From Microbulbifer variabilis (lineage in GTDB: Bacteria > Pseudomonadota > Gammaproteobacteria > Pseudomonadales > Cellvibrionaceae), in NCBI RefSeq assembly GCF_020524905.1, contig NZ_JAIVKI010000007.1, positions 62,001-126,000 of the forward strand: a stretch of 64,000 nt of DNA, given 5' to 3'. Made by a program: the position numbers and the translations under genes. The notes beneath the pieces were generated by a model. It saw only the letters and a program-made list of their open reading frames with translations. It searched no databases and had not been told where the DNA came from. Shown here in pieces: positions 32,024-41,565 of the stretch. The first letter of the stretch is position 1. Every line of letters starts with the position of its first letter.

Positions 32024-33409
32024 GTGCGTTATCTCCCGCTTGCATTCGATATAAAAGATCGCCCCAGCCTGATTGTTGGAGGCGGTTCTATTGCCACACG
32101 CAAGGCCCGTCTACTGCAAAAGGCGGGGGCTCGAATACTGGTGGTATCTCCGGATATCACAGAAGAGCTAAACCAGTTAGTGATCGAATCCAAAGGAAAG
32201 TGGCATCGGGTAACCTATTCTGCTGAGTATCTGGATCTGGCCGAGTTGGTGATCGCTGCAACGAATTGTCCTGAGGTCAATGGCTGTGTTTCCAGAGATG
32301 CGCAGAAGCGCCGCTTGCCGGTGAATGCTGTAGATGCCCCGGAGCTTTGTACCTTTACCTTTCCGGCGATTGTCGAACGCGGCGATCTCTCTATCGGAAT
32401 CAGTAGTGGTGGGGCGGCCCCAGTTCTGGCTCGCCGTATTCGAGCCCAGCTTGAGGCACTGCTTTCGCCGGGGCTCGCTTCACTGGTGGATTTTGCTTCA
32501 CGAATGCGCTCTCGTGTGAAAGATGCATTGCCGGAAACCCGGCGTAAGAATTTTTGGGAGTGGGTCTTTGCCGGACCTGTAGCCCGCCAGGTAGAGGCGG
32601 GTCAACTGGTGGATGCAGAGAAGGAGTTCTTAAGTGCTTTGCAGGACTGGCAGGGGAGTCCAAATCCGCCAGGGGAGGTCTACCTGGTTGGAGGTGGGCC
32701 GGGAGATCCAGACTTATTGACCTTTCGCGCACTGCGCTTAATGCAGCAGGCTGACGTAGTGCTCTACGACCGGCTGGTTTCTCCTGAGGTTTTGGACCTG
32801 GTGCGCAGAGATGCCGAGCGGATCTATGTCGGCAAAAGAAAGGCGTTTCATGCGGTGCCGCAAGACGATATCAATCAGCTATTGGTTGATTTGGCCAAGC
32901 AGGGTAAGAAAGTGCTGCGTCTGAAAGGTGGAGACCCCTTTATTTTTGGGCGTGGTGGAGAGGAAATCGACAAACTGGCTGACGCTTCGATTCCTTTTCA
33001 AGTGGTACCGGGAATAACCGCTGCAGCCGGATGTGCTAGTTATGCGGGCATTCCATTAACCCATCGGGATCATGCTCAATCTGTGCGATTTATTACCGGT
33101 CACCTCAAGGAGGGAAGCCTCGACCTGCCATGGAAAGAACTGGCTTCCGGCAGTCAGACACTGGTTTTCTACATGGGGTTAACAGGGCTGGAAAAAATTT
33201 GTGCAGAGCTTGTTCATCATGGTTTGCCGCAAAGTACACCTGCGGCGCTGATTGAAAAAGGCACTACCCAGGCACAAAGGGTAATAGTTGGTGACCTCAG
33301 CACTTTACCCACTCTTGCACATGAAAAAGCTGTGCGGGCGCCTACGCTCACCATTATCGGTGGTGTTGTCAGCTTGCATGAGAAATTGAGCTGGTATCAA
33401 CCGGGCTAA
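32024..33409 (+). CDS. cysG: Siroheme synthase
   Basis: A 461-residue fused enzyme making siroheme from uroporphyrinogen III for sulfite and nitrite reductases. The N-terminal part (1-150) is the precorrin-2 dehydrogenase/ferrochelatase, with the NAD loop [21 protein letters not shown] helical linker follows, and the C-terminal part is SUMT, starting [20 protein letters not shown] and containing [18 protein letters not shown] and the [20 protein letters not shown] loop. The start codon is GTG. It stands alone between the serS terminator and a small membrane gene. Confidence 0.96.
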   Translation: MRYLPLAFDIKDRPSLIVGGGSIATRKARLLQKAGARILVVSPDITEELNQLVIESKGKWHRVTYSAEYLDLAELVIAATNCPEVNGCVSRDAQKRRLPVNAVDAPELCTFTFPAIVERGDLSIGISSGGAAPVLARRIRAQLEALLSPGLASLVDFASRMRSRVKDALPETRRKNFWEWVFAGPVARQVEAGQLVDAEKEFLSALQDWQGSPNPPGEVYLVGGGPGDPDLLTFRALRLMQQADVVLYDRLVSPEVLDLVRRDAERIYVGKRKAFHAVPQDDINQLLVDLAKQGKKVLRLKGGDPFIFGRGGEEIDKLADASIPFQVVPGITAAAGCASYAGIPLTHRDHAQSVRFITGHLKEGSLDLPWKELASGSQTLVFYMGLTGLEKICAELVHHGLPQSTPAALIEKGTTQAQRVIVGDLSTLPTLAHEKAVRAPTLTIIGGVVSLHEKLSWYQPG

Positions 33410-33509
33410 TACCCACAATTTTTGATTGGCCTTCAGCTTCTGGTGTTGGCACTGAACCTACCCTGACAGAAACTATACTGAAAAGGTCTTTCCGTCAGGT
33501 ATAAGTGCC

Positions 33510-33773
33510 ATGCTGCTGGCGATTATTCGCTTTTATTGCACCAATTTTGTGCGATTCTTTCTCCCGCAACAACCGGAGCTTCCGCAGAATGGCCCATTGG
33601 ATTGTGATACCCGCCGCTGTAGCAATGAGTATCGTCAAAAGAAGGGGCTGGTGCGCTGGCTGTGGACCGGGGTTTCTCTGGTTATGCTGTGTTTTCCGCT
33701 TTTACCGTTAGTACTTGGCCTAACTTTTTTTACCGCTTTCTTATCCTTCGCAATTTTGGATGAAACTGCCTGA
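33510..33773 (+). CDS. Small membrane protein, unknown function
   Basis: An 87-residue reading frame with a hydrophobic N-terminal segment (LLAIIRFYCTNFVRFFL), a polar middle with two cysteines (DCDTRRCSNEYRQ) and a strongly hydrophobic C-terminal stretch of about 30 residues (residues 50-82). The shape is consistent with a real inner-membrane protein, but I do not recognise a family. It has its own ATG 100 bases after cysG. Coding nature is inferred from composition and lack of a competing frame. Confidence 0.5.
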   Translation: MLLAIIRFYCTNFVRFFLPQQPELPQNGPLDCDTRRCSNEYRQKKGLVRWLWTGVSLVMLCFPLLPLVLGLTFFTAFLSFAILDETA

Positions 33774-33902
33774 TACTTTTTTATTCATCCAGCAATTCAG
33801 CCTTTGAGCTAAAGTGACATAACCTTGTGTCGTAGTGGGTGTAAGAATGCAGCTAGCCGCTAAGGCTAACGAATCAGATTTTCTAGTCTGGCCATTTATT
33901 AG

Positions 33903-36314
33903 TTATTGCAGTTTGAGCCGATAACGACTTTCTCCCTCTTTCAACGGAGAGGGATTTCCTTTTACCCAGTCGACATGGCCTTTACCGAAAAATGGGGACA
34001 GCGGGTGGCTGCTTTGCCCTGTAGCCATATGGAAAATACCGTGCTCCTCCCGCCCAGGTGACATAACCATTCGCTCTGAGGCGCCGTGAGTTGGGGATTG
34101 AAAACGGGGCATATGGGTATCCCCAGGCAGTTGGTCCTCGGGCATTGCGGTAAACCAATCTATGATCGAGACAGCTTTCGCTAGTGGGTGCCGGATCGAA
34201 ACCGTGTTTTGTTCCCCCCAGGTTTGCTGTAACAGGGGTAATCCGCTTACCGACATCTTTTCCAGTACTTGATCAAGGGCGGCTAATTTAAGGGCTGTCC
34301 AGGATTCAAAGTCGGGGTTGAGCAAGTGTTGAGGCTCTTCTTGCGCGAGCGTCCAGATCGGATACTCGAATTGGCGTTTTAATTGACCGAAAGAAAAGTT
34401 GGGCTGAGACTTGCGCATAAAGGTAAGGATGGGGGCGGTGCTCAACTCCATGAACTTAAGGCGATAGTTTCGAACAATACGATATCCAACCGAATCGGGG
34501 CTGGCGCGTCCCCCCCAGTCCCGTACTAATTGGTAAGCCTCGCTGTAACCTTCCCGGTCTTGTAGGAATTCTGCCAGGTGCTGTTGCCAGCGCTGAAGAA
34601 AAATGGCGCGATCATCCAGTTGAATATCCAACAGTAACTGTTCATCAAACTGTTGACGGGCGAGTAGGTTATCGCGAATTTGCTGTTGGCGGGCTCCAAG
34701 GGCATAGCCGTGATCGCCCATAATTTTTAGCCAGTTACCACCTACGGTTCGGGCGTTAGCACTCCACAGGCGATGATTGGCAGGGTTGTAAATTCGCGGC
34801 TGTTCTTCCTTGGTGAGATAGCCATCCCAGTAGGTCTTACCTTCGGCCCAACTTACCGAGCGACTGCCATCAAAGCCAAATCGCCTGGGGATAGGCCCGG
34901 CGATTGTCCAGCCAATATTGCCTTCCCGATCGCCTACAAGAAAATTCTGGTGAGGTATGCCGATTGCCGGGCCCAGGTTTAATGCTTTCCTGGTGGTGGT
35001 AACAGACTCCATCTGTAATAAGTTCATATTGCCAGCGGGGATATCGTGGGCAACCCAACGATAGGCGAGAGGGATTCCACGGTGGTCTTTTCCGATAACA
35101 GGTCCCCAAATAGTTTTTTTCACTATGAGCGTTTCATCAGGGGCGCCTTTTACTTTGATAATTTCCTGTTCGGTAGCGAGATCCCGCCAGCCATCTGGGG
35201 TCAGGTATTGGGTGGCATCTGGGTTTAATACCAGTGGAATAAGGTCACCCCAATCTGCCCCGGTATTGGTGAAGCCCCAGACTACTGCGCCATTGCTTCC
35301 GGCGACTACGATTGGACCTCCGGGCAGGGTCACCCCACGAATAACCCTGTTGGTTCCGGGAATGTTCCAACCCGCGCGAAACCAGATATTGGGTACACTC
35401 AGCCCCAGATGCATATCGTTCGCGAGGATGGCGCCACCGTGTTCGGTTAATGCCCCACCAACAACCCAGTTGTTACTGCCATAAACTTTGTCATCGCTTT
35501 CCATAGCCTGGTAGGTAATAGGATCAGTTTTACCCAATAAAGAAGAGATAGGCGTTTCTGGAATGGTATTAACAGGTTCCTCATCGCCAACTAGCGGAGC
35601 ATCCCAGATACCTCCGGCAGGGAAGTAGAATGCATAGAGGTCTTGCGGTAAGAGATCAGCGAGAGCGGTATCGCGCCTTTCGAATTTTCCCTCTTCACTT
35701 TGTAGTGTTAAGTACATGCTAAAGGTGGTCAGCAGGCTGTCGGCGGCATTCCAGGGCCTGGGTTCCTGCCCTAAAAGTAAATACTCCCAGGGCTTACTGC
35801 CAAGATGAAGCAGGCCGAAGTTTACCCCGCGTACATAGTGATCGAGTAGTTGACGCTGTGCCTCGGGCATTGCCTCAATATTTCTCTCGGCCCGCTTGCG
35901 AAACTGATGCCTGCGCACCTTTTTATCTTTTGGCAGCGCTGCAGGACCTACCAATTCAGATAGCTCTCCAGCAGATCTTCTCCGTAATAGGTCCATCTGG
36001 AAGAAGCGTTCCTGGGCATGTAAAAAACCTAAAGCAAAGGCGGAGCTATTGCGGTCAGGTGACTGGATCAAAACCACACCCTGTTCATCCCGGTGAATGA
36101 GTGCGGGTTCAGACAGTTGCCCGGTGACGATAATACCTTCGAGCTGGGGCAGGCTCTGTCTCCACCAGCCCCAGGCTGTAAGCAGGAGGATAGTAATGAA
36201 CATCATAATTGCAATGTTTAAATACATTGTGCGGTTTTTTAAAAAAGACGAACTTAAATAAGACGAACGCACCATAGTTTTTTCCGTGCAGCGGTTACTT
36301 AAATTAATGTCCAT
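33903..36314 (-). CDS. Penicillin acylase (S45) family hydrolase, membrane-anchored
   Basis: An 803-residue N-terminal-nucleophile amidase of the penicillin/AHL acylase family. These are cut after a spacer so that the serine becomes the N-terminus of the beta chain; here the sequence VYGSNNWVVGG gives Ser280 as nucleophile, followed by ILANDMHLGLSVPNIWFRA. The alpha-chain motif GFLHAQERFFQMDLLRRRS is also present. An N-terminal hydrophobic helix (residues 33-50) preceded by basic residues looks like an uncleaved signal anchor, so the enzyme is probably periplasmic and tethered. Substrates range from beta-lactams to acyl-homoserine lactones and acylated siderophores; sequence alone does not decide. 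It is divergent from a TonB-dependent receptor. Confidence 0.88.
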   Translation of the reverse strand: MDINLSNRCTEKTMVRSSYLSSSFLKNRTMYLNIAIMMFITILLLTAWGWWRQSLPQLEGIIVTGQLSEPALIHRDEQGVVLIQSPDRNSSAFALGFLHAQERFFQMDLLRRRSAGELSELVGPAALPKDKKVRRHQFRKRAERNIEAMPEAQRQLLDHYVRGVNFGLLHLGSKPWEYLLLGQEPRPWNAADSLLTTFSMYLTLQSEEGKFERRDTALADLLPQDLYAFYFPAGGIWDAPLVGDEEPVNTIPETPISSLLGKTDPITYQAMESDDKVYGSNNWVVGGALTEHGGAILANDMHLGLSVPNIWFRAGWNIPGTNRVIRGVTLPGGPIVVAGSNGAVVWGFTNTGADWGDLIPLVLNPDATQYLTPDGWRDLATEQEIIKVKGAPDETLIVKKTIWGPVIGKDHRGIPLAYRWVAHDIPAGNMNLLQMESVTTTRKALNLGPAIGIPHQNFLVGDREGNIGWTIAGPIPRRFGFDGSRSVSWAEGKTYWDGYLTKEEQPRIYNPANHRLWSANARTVGGNWLKIMGDHGYALGARQQQIRDNLLARQQFDEQLLLDIQLDDRAIFLQRWQQHLAEFLQDREGYSEAYQLVRDWGGRASPDSVGYRIVRNYRLKFMELSTAPILTFMRKSQPNFSFGQLKRQFEYPIWTLAQEEPQHLLNPDFESWTALKLAALDQVLEKMSVSGLPLLQQTWGEQNTVSIRHPLAKAVSIIDWFTAMPEDQLPGDTHMPRFQSPTHGASERMVMSPGREEHGIFHMATGQSSHPLSPFFGKGHVDWVKGNPSPLKEGESRYRLKLQ

Positions 36315-36348
36315 TAAATCGTGTCTGTTTTGTCACGTTAAATAAGCC

Positions 36349-36376
36349 AGTTACCAGAGAACACACGTTGGTAACT
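36349..36376. promoter_or_regulatory. Inverted repeat in the divergent promoter region
   Basis: AGTTACCA (36349-36356) and TGGTAACT (36369-36376) form a perfect 8-bp inverted repeat with a 12-base spacer, between the divergent acylase and TonB-receptor genes. It could be an operator controlling both; no matching regulator gene is nearby. Confidence 0.4.
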
Positions 36377-36570
36377 TTTAGTGACGGTAATAACTTGCTT
36401 TTTGCGCCTTTGAACCTGTCTTTTCGCGCAATCCTTCACAAAACTGACCAGTCAAAAGAAAAAGGTCATATCGGGGTTTTAAAACCAAAAACGCAATCGT
36501 AAGATGGCGTGGAATAACAAAAATAATAAACCAGAACATCACGCTGTATAACAATAAATGCGAGGACGCG

Positions 36571-39123
36571 ATGATGCACGATGTTGGTAACACCGTAAAA
36601 AACCGTCAATTTAATCTCTCCATCCTCTCTGGTGCTATAGCCTTCCTCACCGCTGTGAGTGCTGGTGTTCAAGCCGCTGAAATCGAGGAAGTCGTGGTTA
36701 CAGCACAGAAGCGCGCGGAAAACTTGCAGGAAGTACCCATCGCGATTTCTGCATTTACCGGGGACAATATAAAAGAGTCCGGTGTCAAAAATCTGACGGA
36801 CCTGGGGCGGTATACGCCAGGCGTTGAAATGCACAACGACACCGCCTTGCAGCCAACCTATAGCATTCGCGGTATTCAAACCAACGATTGGACTGTGGGG
36901 TCTGATCCAGCTGTTGCCGTCTATGTGGACGGCGTTTATACCGGCCGCGGTGCTGGTGCCGAAATTCCCCTGACAGATATAGAAAGGGTAGAAGTCCTTA
37001 AAGGTCCGCAGGGTACGCTCTTTGGGCGCAATGCCACTGGTGGGGCCATTCATATTATTACCACTAAGCCCCAGGCTGATAACTCGGTTGAGCTAAATCT
37101 CACCGCTGGAAATTATGGGCGCCAGTCATCTGATCTGCTTCTCAACCGCCAGCTCACCGATAATCTATATGCCCGTTTCTCGGCATCCACTAACCGTCGC
37201 GATCCCTTTGCGGATAACTTAGCGGGTGGTTTCTCGGTAGGAGACCAGGATACCCAGACCTACCGGGCATCGGTTTTATGGGAGCCCGCAGAGGATACCG
37301 AGGTGTTATGGCGTGCTGACTATGGCGTTATGGACCAAGGCAGCGCTTTGCGTACAACCATCGTGCCAAGCTTGAAAGGGGAGACGGATGTATTTGGGGA
37401 TTTCGCTCTGGATACGCCCACGATTGAAGACAGAGATTCTTTCGGTACCTCCCTGACTGTAAGTAAAGATTTCGATAATTTGACCTTCACCTCGATTACC
37501 GCTTATCGAAAATTTGATGCGCACTTGCAGCAGGATGAAGATGGCACCGCCAACCCAGACCATATGTTTGGGTCGGCCAATATCGATGACCAGAGCCAGT
37601 TCTCGCAGGAATTCCGCCTTAATGGCGCCACCGATACGATTAAATGGACTCTGGGAGCCTCATATTCCCAAGAAAAGCTGGATCACACTACTTACGCCTA
37701 TTTCACTACCGGCTCTGTTGAATCCTTTGCTGTTTATGAAGGGGTTAAAGCGCTCTATCCAGATCTGACTCAGACCCAGCAGGAGGACTTGGCGGTTATT
37801 AATCGGCAGTATTATGAGTCGATGGGGCTAGAGGGCGCCGCTAGTGCGACTTTTGTCTACGACCTGATGTTGCAAAGTGGGCAGGTGGATGAGTTGTTAT
37901 TTGCCTTGGGAGCGCCAGACTATGTCACTGGCAGTATGCTGAATGCGGAACAAGTAGTAGGGCAGATGATGGCGGGCTTCCAGCCCTGGATAGCCTCTGA
38001 TGCCCCCTGGAACGAGAATGTCCGCAACACCGGTGATTACCGCTCCACTGCTATTTATGGTGATATGACCTGGAGCATCACCGATAAGATGGATCTGACG
38101 GTGGGCGCTCGTTACACCTACGATAAGAAAGATTTCACTATCCAAACCGCCTATGGCAACAGCATTCCCCTGTCACTATCAGGTGGAGAGGTTGATCTGC
38201 TCGATGAAAAAGGCAATAAGATTGGCAGTATAGAGTTACCAGCAATTGACTTGGGCTCACAGCTTTTCGGAATCGCTTTCTACAACAATGGTCAAGCGGA
38301 GCTTAATTCCAAGCTGAGCGATAGTTGGAGTGATATTTCCGGTCGCATCGTGCTCGACTATCGCTGGACTGACGAGATGATGACCTATATCTCCCTGGCG
38401 GATGGTTTTAAAGCCGGTGGATTTAACAGTCTTAACTTTGGTCCGGGCGTTGAGTCGTCTTTCGATCAGGAAGATGTGGTCAACCTGGAAGTGGGGCTGA
38501 AGAGCAGCCTGTTCGACAACCGCGTACGTCTGAATGCATCCGTCTACACCTATGAATATAAAAACTTACAGGAGTTGGACCTAGTTGGTTATCCAATTCC
38601 CAGCTACAACCTGAGAAATGCTGATGCGGAAGGTACCGGTGCCGAGATTGAAGTGCAGTGGGCCGCTACTGATAGCCTATTTATTGCTGGTAACTACTCC
38701 TACCTGGACACCGAATTCACGGACTACCAGATAATAACGGCTATTGGCGAAACCGAGGAGGACTCGAAGGTTGGTCAGGCCAGGGTTTCTACCCCTGAGA
38801 GCAAGATCAATCTCATGGCAGAGTATACCTTTGACTTGGCTTCCGGCGGGGAACTCGTATTCCGGGGAGATTACAACTGGACTGATGAGCGGATCGGCTC
38901 TATCACCGATAGAACCCGCATAGTGGATGATTATCAACTATTTAACTTGCGAGCAGCCTGGAATAGTGACTCAGATAACTATTCGGTAGCCCTTTGGGTG
39001 CAGAACTTAACTGATGAAGAAATCGCCGGTGGTTACGGCGGTACCGGCGCTGCCATCGGGGCTAGCCCGGCATGGCGCTTTATGCCAAGGATGTATGGTG
39101 CAGATTTCACTGCGCGATTTTAA
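36571..39123 (+). CDS. TonB-dependent outer-membrane receptor
   Basis: An 850-residue receptor that imports a ligand through the outer membrane with energy from TonB. It has a signal peptide (to about residue 36), a TonB box in IEEVVVTAQKRAENLQEVP, a plug with GVKNLTDLGRYTPGV and VEVLKGPQGTLFGRNATGGA, and a 22-strand barrel ending in Phe (ADFTARF). Between about residues 378 and 485 there is a helix-rich insertion, unusual for a barrel loop. Ligand unknown; this subfamily (iron-complex receptor-like) includes siderophore, vitamin and carbohydrate receptors. A terminator follows. Confidence 0.93.
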   Translation: MMHDVGNTVKNRQFNLSILSGAIAFLTAVSAGVQAAEIEEVVVTAQKRAENLQEVPIAISAFTGDNIKESGVKNLTDLGRYTPGVEMHNDTALQPTYSIRGIQTNDWTVGSDPAVAVYVDGVYTGRGAGAEIPLTDIERVEVLKGPQGTLFGRNATGGAIHIITTKPQADNSVELNLTAGNYGRQSSDLLLNRQLTDNLYARFSASTNRRDPFADNLAGGFSVGDQDTQTYRASVLWEPAEDTEVLWRADYGVMDQGSALRTTIVPSLKGETDVFGDFALDTPTIEDRDSFGTSLTVSKDFDNLTFTSITAYRKFDAHLQQDEDGTANPDHMFGSANIDDQSQFSQEFRLNGATDTIKWTLGASYSQEKLDHTTYAYFTTGSVESFAVYEGVKALYPDLTQTQQEDLAVINRQYYESMGLEGAASATFVYDLMLQSGQVDELLFALGAPDYVTGSMLNAEQVVGQMMAGFQPWIASDAPWNENVRNTGDYRSTAIYGDMTWSITDKMDLTVGARYTYDKKDFTIQTAYGNSIPLSLSGGEVDLLDEKGNKIGSIELPAIDLGSQLFGIAFYNNGQAELNSKLSDSWSDISGRIVLDYRWTDEMMTYISLADGFKAGGFNSLNFGPGVESSFDQEDVVNLEVGLKSSLFDNRVRLNASVYTYEYKNLQELDLVGYPIPSYNLRNADAEGTGAEIEVQWAATDSLFIAGNYSYLDTEFTDYQIITAIGETEEDSKVGQARVSTPESKINLMAEYTFDLASGGELVFRGDYNWTDERIGSITDRTRIVDDYQLFNLRAAWNSDSDNYSVALWVQNLTDEEIAGGYGGTGAAIGASPAWRFMPRMYGADFTARF

Positions 39124-39154
39124 TTCGTTTTTCATGTCAGCATGACGAGAGTGT

Positions 39155-39180
39155 GGGCCGGTTTTCCGGCCCTTTTTTTT
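39155..39180 (+). terminator. Rho-independent terminator after the TonB receptor
   Basis: GGGCCGG-TTTT-CCGGCCC followed by eight T residues, 31 bases after the receptor stop. Confidence 0.93.
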
Positions 39181-39311
39181 GAGCGGTTTCTTCTTTAAGA
39201 AATAAAGTGGCGTGGATTAGATCATGTAGTTCTGCAGGCTCATAGGAATACACCTAAAACTGCGTATGATGATTTCAATAGAACTGAATTCTATCGTAGT
39301 TGATTATTGAT

Positions 39312-40595
39312 ATGACAATATTCGTAGGTGAAGCTTCCCTGGAAGAGTTTCAGCAGGAGGTTCTTTCAACTTATCAAAGGGTGCGGGGGGAGACAGAATG
39401 TCTTGCTGCGCCTCTGTCCGCAGAGGATATGCAGCTGCAGTCAATGCCCGATGCCAGTCCAACCAAGTGGCACTTGGCGCATACCAGCTGGTTTTTTGAA
39501 ACATTTATACTCGCTCAGTACCTACCCAAATACCAACTCTTTGACCCACAATTCCACCACCTCTTTAATTCTTATTACAACAGCTTGGGCACACCCTATT
39601 CCAGGCCACAACGGGGCTTTATATCCCGCCCAGGAATTGAGTGTATCTACGCCTATCGACAATTTGTAGATACAGCCATTGAGCAGCTACTCAATGACCA
39701 CCCTTTTACCTCAAGCATTAATGGGCTATTAGACCTCGGTATCAATCACGAGCAGCAACACCAGGAATTACTGCTGACGGATATCAAGCACGCACTTTCG
39801 ATGAATCCAATGGCTCCCGCCTATAGTGACAGTGTTCCCGAAGATGAAGCAGAGAACGTCGCTGTACTGAGCTGGCTGGAAATTCCCGGTGGGTTTTATA
39901 GTATCGGCACTGATGGAGAGGATTTCTTTTTTGATAATGAGGGGCCCGCACATCAACAGTTTCTGCCTGATTTTTCCATAGCTTCACGTCTAGTAAGTAA
40001 TGCCGAATACCTTGAATTTATTGAAGATGGCGGCTATCAACAGCATCGGCTTTGGTTATCTGATGGCTGGTCACTGGTGCAAAAGCACACCCAAAAACAC
40101 CCTTTATATTGGCGTAAAACTGAGAATGGTTGGCAGCAATATACTTTACACGGTTTGCAGCCGATTAATGGTTTTGAACCTGTGCATCACCTGTCTTTTT
40201 ATGAGGCGGATGCATTTGCAACCTGGGCCGGTAACAGATTACCCACTGAGTTTGAGTGGGAGGCGGCTGCCTGCCATCTACGTCAATTAAATCAGCTTGC
40301 CAGTGCCAATCTGCTGGAGAAGCGTTATTTGAAGCCTTTGGCTGCGCAAAATGGTCAAACCCAATTTCTAGGAGATCTGTGGGAATGGACTTCTAGTGCC
40401 TATTTGCCATACCACGGTTTCAAAGCTCACAAGGACGCGGTTGGTGAATACAATGGCAAGTTTATGTGTAACCAGAAAGTCTTGCGTGGTGGTTCTTGCT
40501 TAACCCCATCTGACCATATCAGGATCAGTTACAGAAATTTCTTTTACCCACATCAAGCGTGGCAATTTACCGGTATCCGATTGGCAGGAGATTAA
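39312..40595 (+). CDS. egtB: Hercynine oxygenase (ergothioneine synthase EgtB)
   Basis: A 427-residue non-haem iron enzyme that joins hercynine to a cysteine-containing donor and oxidises it on the way to ergothioneine. The N-terminal DinB-like half carries the iron ligands: a histidine in TKWHLAHTSWFFET and the HEQQH motif (His146 and His150) in GINHEQQHQELLLTDI. The C-terminal half is a formylglycine-generating-enzyme-like fold with NRLPTEFEWEAAA and LRGGSCLTP. ATG 39312 is preferred over a TTG four codons upstream. egtD begins two bases after its stop, which makes the pathway assignment firm. Confidence 0.94.
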   Translation: MTIFVGEASLEEFQQEVLSTYQRVRGETECLAAPLSAEDMQLQSMPDASPTKWHLAHTSWFFETFILAQYLPKYQLFDPQFHHLFNSYYNSLGTPYSRPQRGFISRPGIECIYAYRQFVDTAIEQLLNDHPFTSSINGLLDLGINHEQQHQELLLTDIKHALSMNPMAPAYSDSVPEDEAENVAVLSWLEIPGGFYSIGTDGEDFFFDNEGPAHQQFLPDFSIASRLVSNAEYLEFIEDGGYQQHRLWLSDGWSLVQKHTQKHPLYWRKTENGWQQYTLHGLQPINGFEPVHHLSFYEADAFATWAGNRLPTEFEWEAAACHLRQLNQLASANLLEKRYLKPLAAQNGQTQFLGDLWEWTSSAYLPYHGFKAHKDAVGEYNGKFMCNQKVLRGGSCLTPSDHIRISYRNFFYPHQAWQFTGIRLAGD

Positions 40596-40596
40596 A

Positions 40597-41565
40597 GTGA
40601 AGGCAGCCCTATCGTCAGTTACGGAAAATCAACTCCAAGATAACGAATTTTTGAGAGATGTATTGGAGGGATTGGGGGGGAGTAGAAAAACACTGCCCTG
40701 CAAGTACTTATATGACGAAGTAGGCTCTCGTCTTTTTGAGGAAATCTGCGATTCAAATGATTACTATCTGACCAGAAATGAGGCAGATATATTCGCGATT
40801 CATTTAGATAAAATTGCTGAGCGAATTGGGCCTGAAGCTTTGCTAATAGAGCCGGGGGCTGGTAACTGTGAAAAGGTAGAATCACTGCTTGCCGCATTGG
40901 ATTCTCCCAAGGGCTACTACCCTATTGATATATCCCCAGAGATTTTGCTGGATGCCGAAAGACGAATAAAAAATGGACTACCTGGGATGCAGGTGTGGAG
41001 TGAAGTGGGGGATTTTACTCTGGCAGAGGTGTGGGACAATTTGATTAGTGTTCCCTCTCGCAAGAGGGTTGTTTTTTTTCCTGGCTCGACAATAGGTAAC
41101 TTTGAACCTCTGGAGGCAGAGCGTTTATTGGAGTTATTTGCCTCTAACCTGAGCCCTGGTGATGGCTTAGTGATCGGTACAGATTTGGTCAAAGATTCAG
41201 TGACTTTGGAGCGGGCCTATAACGACAGTGATCATATTACTGAGAAATTTAATTTGAATATTCTGCAGAGGATTAATAACGAGCTAGGGGCGAATTTTGA
41301 TCTATCTCTGTTTGCGCATCGTGCATTTTACCACTCGTTGCGTCAGCGGGTGGAAATGCATCTGGTTTGCCTTAAGAGTCACAGTGTTTCTATTGCGGAC
41401 ACAAGAATAGATTTTATTGAAGGGGAAACGATTCACACTGAAAATAGCCATAAGTATTCTATTGCTGGGTTTAATAGTTTGCTCACTCGTAGTGGATTTG
41501 AGCCAGTGTGCTTTTGGCAAGATCCCGCTGAGACTTATGTGATTCATTATGCCCAAGCTATATAG
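40597..41565 (+). CDS. egtD: L-histidine N-alpha-methyltransferase EgtD
   Basis: A 322-residue enzyme that trimethylates histidine to hercynine using SAM. Family landmarks are LPCKYLYDEVGSRLFEEICD, EYYLTR-type NDYYLTRNEADIF, the SAM site IEPGAGNCEKVESLL, and FFPGSTIGNFEP. It starts with GTG one base after the egtB stop, so the two are co-translated and the substrate handover is direct. Its end overlaps an alternative start of the next gene by 17 bases. Together with egtB this gives a full two-enzyme core; the C-S lyase EgtE is not nearby and is often supplied by unrelated lyases. Confidence 0.95.
   Translation: MKAALSSVTENQLQDNEFLRDVLEGLGGSRKTLPCKYLYDEVGSRLFEEICDSNDYYLTRNEADIFAIHLDKIAERIGPEALLIEPGAGNCEKVESLLAALDSPKGYYPIDISPEILLDAERRIKNGLPGMQVWSEVGDFTLAEVWDNLISVPSRKRVVFFPGSTIGNFEPLEAERLLELFASNLSPGDGLVIGTDLVKDSVTLERAYNDSDHITEKFNLNILQRINNELGANFDLSLFAHRAFYHSLRQRVEMHLVCLKSHSVSIADTRIDFIEGETIHTENSHKYSIAGFNSLLTRSGFEPVCFWQDPAETYVIHYAQAI

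Noticed and set aside
36466-37053. A 195-codon minus-strand frame opposite the start of the TonB receptor
   Set aside because: Overlaps the receptor signal peptide and plug domain; no family resemblance.
39278-39294. Short inverted repeat ATAGAA/TTCTAT just before egtB
   Set aside because: Only 6-bp arms in AT-rich DNA; expected by chance and not clearly a known operator.
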